Assembly: GCF_900176595.1 (NCBI RefSeq)
Contig: NZ_LT838813.1
Location: 930,001-994,000, forward strand
Reading direction: 5' to 3'
DNA: 64,000 nucleotides
From: Aquiflexum balticum DSM 16537
GTDB lineage: Bacteria > Bacteroidota > Bacteroidia > Cytophagales > Cyclobacteriaceae
Within the stretch, counting starts at the first letter, position 1, and each line of letters begins with the position of its first letter. The notes under the pieces are model-generated. The model was not told where the DNA came from. It did not search any database and worked only from the letters and a program-made list of their open reading frames with translations. A program made the translations under genes and the position numbers. Shown here piece by piece: positions 59,753-64,000 of this stretch.

Positions 59753-60924
59753 TGGATGCTGTCAACAAGAGGAATGGTGGGGCCGAACTCTCAACAGTCC
59801 TGGATTCCCAAAAGGAGGTCTTCCTGTCGCAGAAGCATCTGTGCCCTGATCAGAGAAAGGCCTTTAACGACATCCTCCATTGCCGGACATCACAAATGGG
59901 CTCACACAGTCTCTGTTGTGACTCCTGCGGTACGGTCAAAGTCTGCTATAACAGCTGCAGGAACCGTCACTGTCCGAAGTGCCAGTACATCAAGCAGCAG
60001 TTGTGGGTGGAAAAGCTAAAGTGCAGGCTTCTGCCTGTCAGGTACTTTCACGCCGTGTTTACGGTTCCTGAGTTTCTCAATCCATTGTTCTACATCAACC
60101 AGAGGTTCTGTTACAACCTGCTCTTTGAATGTTCCGCAAAAGCAGTAAAGAAGACTGCCCTGAACCCGGCATTTCTGGGAGTCGAAAGCGGCTGTCTGTC
60201 GGTACTCCACACTTGGGGCCAATCCCTGAACTACCACCCCCACATCCATATGCTGGTTCCTGCAGGAGGGCTTGACAGTGACGGGATGCAGTGGCTGTAT
60301 GCCGGCAAAAAGTTCTTCGTTCCGGTAAAGGCCCTTTCGGCTGTGTTCCGGGGACTGTTCATGGAAAGGCTTCTGGGAGCACTGGAGGATAACCTTCTCA
60401 GGATACCCGAAGGTCAAAAAGAGCTGTTTGCCGATATCAATAGTCTGAAAAGGGAATCTTACGCAAAGATGTGGAATGTCTATATCAAGAAGACCTTCAG
60501 GGGGGCGGGCCAGGTGGTCAGCTACCTTGGCAGGTACACCCACAGGGTAGCGATCAGCAACAGCCGTATTCTGGATACAGATGGTGAAACCGTAAAATTC
60601 AGGTGGAAGGATTACAGGGACAACAAAACCAAAACCATGTTGCTTGCCTGTTCCGAGTTTGTCAGAAGATTTATGCAACATGTACTGCCAACAGGCTTCT
60701 ACAAAATCCGCTATTACGGCATCTTGGCCTCGGCCAACAGCAACACCAAAATGAATGAATGTTTCAGGCTGTTGAACATAACAAGGGAGGTGTCATTTTA
60801 CCATGGGCTGAGCACCTACGAGGTGATGGAGGAGATTTTCGGAGAAGAGATGTTCAGGTGTAGCTGCTGCAAGAACGGAAGGATGGTCTTTGCCACGCCC
60901 GAAGGAAAAGCAAATGGTCCCTGA
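59752..60924 (+). CDS. IS91-type Y2 HUH transposase (copy 3)
   Basis: 390 residues, same protein as copy 1, with HPHIHM and YLGRY motifs intact. One-base overlap with the recombinase stop. Confidence 0.92.
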   Translation: MDAVNKRNGGAELSTVLDSQKEVFLSQKHLCPDQRKAFNDILHCRTSQMGSHSLCCDSCGTVKVCYNSCRNRHCPKCQYIKQQLWVEKLKCRLLPVRYFHAVFTVPEFLNPLFYINQRFCYNLLFECSAKAVKKTALNPAFLGVESGCLSVLHTWGQSLNYHPHIHMLVPAGGLDSDGMQWLYAGKKFFVPVKALSAVFRGLFMERLLGALEDNLLRIPEGQKELFADINSLKRESYAKMWNVYIKKTFRGAGQVVSYLGRYTHRVAISNSRILDTDGETVKFRWKDYRDNKTKTMLLACSEFVRRFMQHVLPTGFYKIRYYGILASANSNTKMNECFRLLNITREVSFYHGLSTYEVMEEIFGEEMFRCSCCKNGRMVFATPEGKANGP

Positions 60925-61127
60925 ATGAAAAAGCAGGGATGAAGTTCTTTGAAAAGCTGAAAGAAAAACAAAACAGAGGTTCTGTTACAGGGAAAGGTAT
61001 GCCCGGTCCCAAACAAAATTTCCGGGTAAAAAAGCGGAATCCGTCCAAAACTTCAGGACAATGGTCCAAAACCAGACAAAACCTTCAAAGCAAAGCAGAT
61101 AAATACCCATAGGTGTAGCACGGCTTA

Positions 61128-61218
61128 GTCCAACTATGTTTTAAACGCAATCTTGAAACGCCAATTTATTTTGGCTATTTTTTTGGCTAGATTGCGTCTA
61201 AAACACTTTACGTTAGGC
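61128..61218 (+). other. attC-like site at the right end of element copy 3
   Basis: Same palindrome as copies 1 and 2 with R'' GTCCAAC (61,128-61,134). Junction box GTTAGGC (61,212-61,218), which here fits the GTTRRRY consensus exactly. Confidence 0.7.
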
Positions 61219-61333
61219 GCAACCCTAAAAAACCGACCGAGCAGACAATGGCAGTTAACAACTAACCGACAAAAATGAAAAATAAAGCACCTTTTTTGAC
61301 TAAATTTGTGCTGACTAAAAAATACGCATTTCA

Positions 61334-62332
61334 ATGGCGAAAAAATATAAAACAATAGACCTTTTTGCAGGTATCGGAGGCATCCGACTTGGTTTTGAGG
61401 CACACGGCTGTGAGACGGTCTTTTCTTCGGAGTGGGACAAAGAAGCGCAGAAAATGTATGAAGCTAACTTCGGAGAAAAACCATTTGGAGACATTAACTT
61501 AATTGAACCCAAAGACATTCCAGACCACGATATTTTATTGGCAGGTTTTCCTTGCCAACCTTTTAGTATAGCTGGTAAAGGTCTTGGATTTGCTGACACA
61601 AGAGGAACTTTATTTTTTAACATTGAAGAAATAATAAGAGAAAAAAGACCAAAAGCTTTTTTATTGGAAAATGTAAAACGATTAACAACACACGATAACG
61701 GACAAACATTCGCAGTTATTTTAGAAAAATTAAAAGGACTTGGTTATACGGTATATCATAAAGTTTTTAACTCGTTAGACTTCGGTGTTCCTCAAAAAAG
61801 AGAACGTATTTATATTGTAGGTTTTTTAGACCCCATCTATTTCAAATTTCCAAAACCTTTAGGTTATTATAAACCATTATCAGAAATTTTACAAAATGAT
61901 AATGAAATTCCGAAAAGCTATTTTCTTTCCGACACAATTAAAGAAAAAAGAATGAATGCGGTAAAGGGCGTTCCGCCCTTTCCGTCTATTTGGCACGAAA
62001 ACATTGGTGGAAATATTTCTGCGCTACCGTACTCTTGTGCTTTACGTGCTGGCGGTAGTTATAATTATTTAGTAGTAAACGGTGTTAGGCGTTTAACGGA
62101 CAGAGAAATGTTGCGTTTGCAAGGTTTTCCAGACACTTTTAAAATTAATCTTCCTTATTCACAAGCACGAAAAGTTGCGGGAAATTCTGTTTCTGTTCCT
62201 GTAATAAAAGCAATTGCAGGAGAAATAATGAATGCTTTACAAGCAAAAAAGAACGCAGTAAAAGAAACAATTCAATTAACTTTATTAGAACCAAAAAATG
62301 AATATACAAGAAGCAAAGCAAGCGTTAGATAA
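61334..62332 (+). CDS. DNA (cytosine-5) methyltransferase
   Basis: 332 residues. Motif I IDLFAGIGGIRLGFE (8-22), motif IV with catalytic C74 (GFPCQPFS), motif VI FLLENVKRL (near 113), motif VIII QKRERIYIVG, target-recognition region about 190-250 and motifs IX-X RLTDREMLRLQGFPD and KVAGNSVSVPVI. Protects host DNA from the nuclease encoded next; the two genes overlap by 35 bases. Confidence 0.95.
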   Translation: MAKKYKTIDLFAGIGGIRLGFEAHGCETVFSSEWDKEAQKMYEANFGEKPFGDINLIEPKDIPDHDILLAGFPCQPFSIAGKGLGFADTRGTLFFNIEEIIREKRPKAFLLENVKRLTTHDNGQTFAVILEKLKGLGYTVYHKVFNSLDFGVPQKRERIYIVGFLDPIYFKFPKPLGYYKPLSEILQNDNEIPKSYFLSDTIKEKRMNAVKGVPPFPSIWHENIGGNISALPYSCALRAGGSYNYLVVNGVRRLTDREMLRLQGFPDTFKINLPYSQARKVAGNSVSVPVIKAIAGEIMNALQAKKNAVKETIQLTLLEPKNEYTRSKASVR

Positions 62333-63353
62333 AGTAATTGACAAAGCAAGGGTACATCTTTATAAACCAATTCAAGTAGCAGAAATTTTACATAGAGATA
62401 GAATCGAAAAAGATATTACACTATCTGACCTTACCACGTATCGAACAACTTCAAAAAAATGGCGTGATATTGTTTGCATTCAGTTTTTAGGAAGAACAAG
62501 TACTTCATCTGCCCGTTATCAAGAAGATGTTTTCAATGACAACGCAGTTCCTCCGACCGTTCTCGATATACTTGGAAAAGAAAATAGAACAAAAAATGGA
62601 ATTGTAGAAGCGTATGTTTATCGCAAATTCCTTGAACGCTTTAGTCAAATGTCGACAGGGTTAGATTACACAATCACACACGACAAAAGTAATTTTAAAC
62701 TCGATGAGTTTCTTGCAATGTTTTGGAATGAGCCAGGTCTCCGCAGAAGCATTGATAAGATTTATGAAATAATTGTTTATTCACTTTTTTCTGCATTAGT
62801 TGAAGCACTTGAAGTTTCAGTAGAAGTAAGTATGAATCCAAATAAAACCGACATCCTAAAAGAATTTGAAGATTTTGCTAAAAGTGTAATTCAGTTAACG
62901 CCTGCACAAACAACTATTAAATTAAAAGCAAGAATAAATCGAGTTGGTGTAACGAATGCGGCTGACAGAGGACTTGATATGTGGGCTAACTTTGGACTTG
63001 CAATTCAGATTAAACATTTGTCCCTCACAGAAGAACTTGCAGAAAATATTGTTTCCTCTGTATCGGCTGACCGTATCGTTATTGTATGTAAGGACACAGA
63101 AGAAAAAATTATCGTTTCTATCCTTAATCAAATGGGGTGGAAATCTAAAATACAAAGCATAGTAACCGAAAGTCATTTATTAGCTTGGTATGAAAAGGCA
63201 CTAAGAGGGAAATATGCAAAAACTATTGGCGACAAAGTTCTTAAAAATCTAACGGACGAAATACAAGTTGAATTTCCAGCGACAGACAATAAAGAATTTT
63301 TGAAATTTATAAAGCAAAGAGGTTACGACAAGTTGACCGACAAGAATTGGTAG
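62298..63353 (+). CDS. HaeII-family type II restriction endonuclease
   Basis: 351 residues. The N-terminus (QEAKQALDKVIDKARVHLYK, then PIQVAEILHRDR) and KKWRDIVCIQFLGRTSTSSARYQ look like the HaeII/NgoBI family, whose members cut RGCGCY. A possible catalytic patch is the segment GLDMWANFGLAIQIKH (about 225-240, D and QxK). Recognition of RGCGCY is inferred from family resemblance from memory. Overlap with the methyltransferase is typical for a compact R-M pair. Confidence 0.82.
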   Translation: MNIQEAKQALDKVIDKARVHLYKPIQVAEILHRDRIEKDITLSDLTTYRTTSKKWRDIVCIQFLGRTSTSSARYQEDVFNDNAVPPTVLDILGKENRTKNGIVEAYVYRKFLERFSQMSTGLDYTITHDKSNFKLDEFLAMFWNEPGLRRSIDKIYEIIVYSLFSALVEALEVSVEVSMNPNKTDILKEFEDFAKSVIQLTPAQTTIKLKARINRVGVTNAADRGLDMWANFGLAIQIKHLSLTEELAENIVSSVSADRIVIVCKDTEEKIIVSILNQMGWKSKIQSIVTESHLLAWYEKALRGKYAKTIGDKVLKNLTDEIQVEFPATDNKEFLKFIKQRGYDKLTDKNW

Positions 63354-63367
63354 ACGAACAAAGGGCA

Positions 63368-63502
63368 GCGCCTAACAGCACCTACAAGAAATTGGCGGTT
63401 CAGTGCTTCGTATGACAGTTTTGTGGTTAATCAAACATTCGTTCTTCGTATGAACATTTGTGGTAAAAATCGCCAACTTCTTGTAGCTGCAAACCGTTAT
63501 GG
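63368..63502 (+). other. attC-like site of the restriction-modification cassette
   Basis: R'' GCGCCTAAC (63,368-63,376; core GCCTAAC fits RYYYAAC). Arms CTACAAGAA-A-TTGGCG (63,382-63,397) and CGCCAA-C-TTCTTGTAG (63,471-63,486), 15 pairs with one unpaired position. Junction box GTTATGG (63,496-63,502). Homologous to the defence-cassette site, with a compensated T-A to C-G pair change. Its R'' overlaps an AGCGCC sequence, i.e. a RGCGCY site. Confidence 0.82.
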
Positions 63503-63545
63503 GCAACCGTTTGGCGACCCTGCAACATCAAACAAACAGGACAAT

Positions 63546-64000
63546 ATGAAACAACTTTTACTTATTTCAACCGCGACACTGATTACAGTGACAGCATTTG
63601 GACAAACAACAACCGACACAACTAAAACTCACGAACTTTCTCCTGTGACGGTTCAAGGCAGTCACATACCACAGGACATTCAACGACTTGAGCCAATACA
63701 AGGCACTTACATTTATTCAGGTAAGAAGAGCGAAGTAATTGATATGACCCAAAAGAATGTTGCTATGACAGAGAAATACGGCAGACAGATTTTTGCAAAA
63801 ATACCGGGGGTGTTTGTCTACGATATGGATGGCACAGGCAATCAAGTAAACATTTCTACTCGTGGACTTGACCCGCACCGAGGTTGGGAATTTAATATCC
63901 GTAAAGACGGCATTCTCACCAACTCTGATATGTATGGTTATCCCGCCAGCCATTACAATATTCCAATGGAAGCAGTAGAACGTATTGAATTAGTGAGAGG
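63546..64000 (+). CDS. TonB-dependent outer-membrane receptor, N-terminal part
   Basis: Open to the window edge, 151 residues seen. Signal peptide (QLLLISTATLITVTAFGQ), then LSPVTVQGSHIP and a plug domain with IPGVFVYDMDGTGNQVNISTRGLDP and NIPMEAVERIELVRG, characteristic of TonB-dependent siderophore/iron-citrate type receptors. It begins 49 bases after the last G|TT junction, so it may be the first gene of a further cassette; the right boundary is not visible. Confidence 0.88.
   Translation, partial: MKQLLLISTATLITVTAFGQTTTDTTKTHELSPVTVQGSHIPQDIQRLEPIQGTYIYSGKKSEVIDMTQKNVAMTEKYGRQIFAKIPGVFVYDMDGTGNQVNISTRGLDPHRGWEFNIRKDGILTNSDMYGYPASHYNIPMEAVERIELVR

Larger units (their letters stand above)
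58807..61212 (+). mobile_element. 2,406-bp recombinase/HUH-transposase cassette-like element, copy 3
   Basis: Third copy with the same ends and length. In all stretches compared by eye it is identical to copy 1, which implies a very recent duplication or gene conversion. Left flank is the hydrolase attC-like site, right flank the restriction-modification cassette. Confidence 0.88.
61213..63496 (+). mobile_element. 2,284-bp restriction-modification cassette
   Basis: Begins TTAGGCGC after element copy 3 and ends at the G of its attC-like site. R'' (GCGCCTAAC, 63,368-63,376) is the exact complement of the junction box GTTAGGCGC at 61,212-61,220. Carries a cytosine methyltransferase and a HaeII-like nuclease. 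The 121-base leader shows no clear structure. Confidence 0.8.

Noticed and set aside
44893..61212. Reading the repeated elements as a classical ISCR composite transposon carrying the defence genes
   Set aside because: One-ended rolling-circle capture would not explain why every cargo unit has a terminal palindrome complementary to its own start, nor why both element ends always coincide with those sites. It remains an alternative for how the element itself arrived.
63420..63465. Small repeat CTTCGTATGA...TTTGTGGT within the last attC-like site as a separate element
   Set aside because: The two copies lie in the variable apical part of the palindrome and are best seen as part of that site.

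Overview
The window comes from a Bacteroidota chromosome, most likely Cytophagales (Cyclobacteriaceae-like). The evidence is a complete gldKLMN gliding/type IX secretion (T9SS) cluster with a PorP/SprF protein, a PorW/SprE lipoprotein, a secreted protein with a T9SS-type C-terminal tail, an atpBEFHAG operon that lacks atpDC, and moderately AT-rich DNA with tight intergenic spacing.

Bases 1-43,259 read as ordinary backbone. A UbiA-like membrane protein runs off the left edge. A minus-strand operon follows: M23 peptidase, bactofilin, AtpZ-like, a small membrane protein, then atpB-E-F-H-A-G ending at a hairpin terminator. Plus-strand porW/sprE, a class A PBP and uvrC come next. A second minus-strand run holds Omp85 protein, DUF4271, HemD-like, PorP/SprF and gldK-L-M-N. 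After hemW and a DUF721 gene come a DUF4197 lipoprotein, a SpoIIE phosphatase/STAS/anti-sigma-kinase partner-switching module, three consecutive PpiC/SurA-type periplasmic folding factors, a trans-sulfuration PLP enzyme, a large Ycf48-like T9SS cargo, a haem-binding DUF3365 lipoprotein and a small sugar locus (SUMF1-like, Gfo/Idh oxidoreductase, TIM-barrel isomerase) bordered by degenerate short repeats.

From 43,676 to the right edge the character changes. A tyrosine recombinase is followed by what reads as an integron-like gene-cassette array: [2,406-bp element copy 1] - [8.0-kb defence cassette: XRE regulator, SIR2, HerA ATPase, type III Mod and Res] - [element copy 2] - [1.1-kb secreted alpha/beta-hydrolase cassette] - [element copy 3] - [2.3-kb HaeII-like restriction-modification cassette] - [next unit, starting with a TonB-dependent receptor]. 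All six internal junctions and the last one read G|TT. Each of the three cargo units ends in a long imperfect palindrome whose outer 9 bases are the exact reverse complement of G plus the first 8 bases of that same unit, which is the defining R''/R' relation of integron attC sites. The 2,406-bp element encodes both a tyrosine recombinase and an IS91-type HUH (Y2) transposase and ends in its own attC-like palindrome, so it looks like a self-mobile cassette. The stand-alone recombinase lacks the extra segment typical of IntI. This array is the most unusual thing in the window.

Start codons were moved inward where signal peptides, overlaps or family lengths argued for it. No tRNA, rRNA or CRISPR array was seen. 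Family names are recognised from sequence motifs only; no database search was possible.
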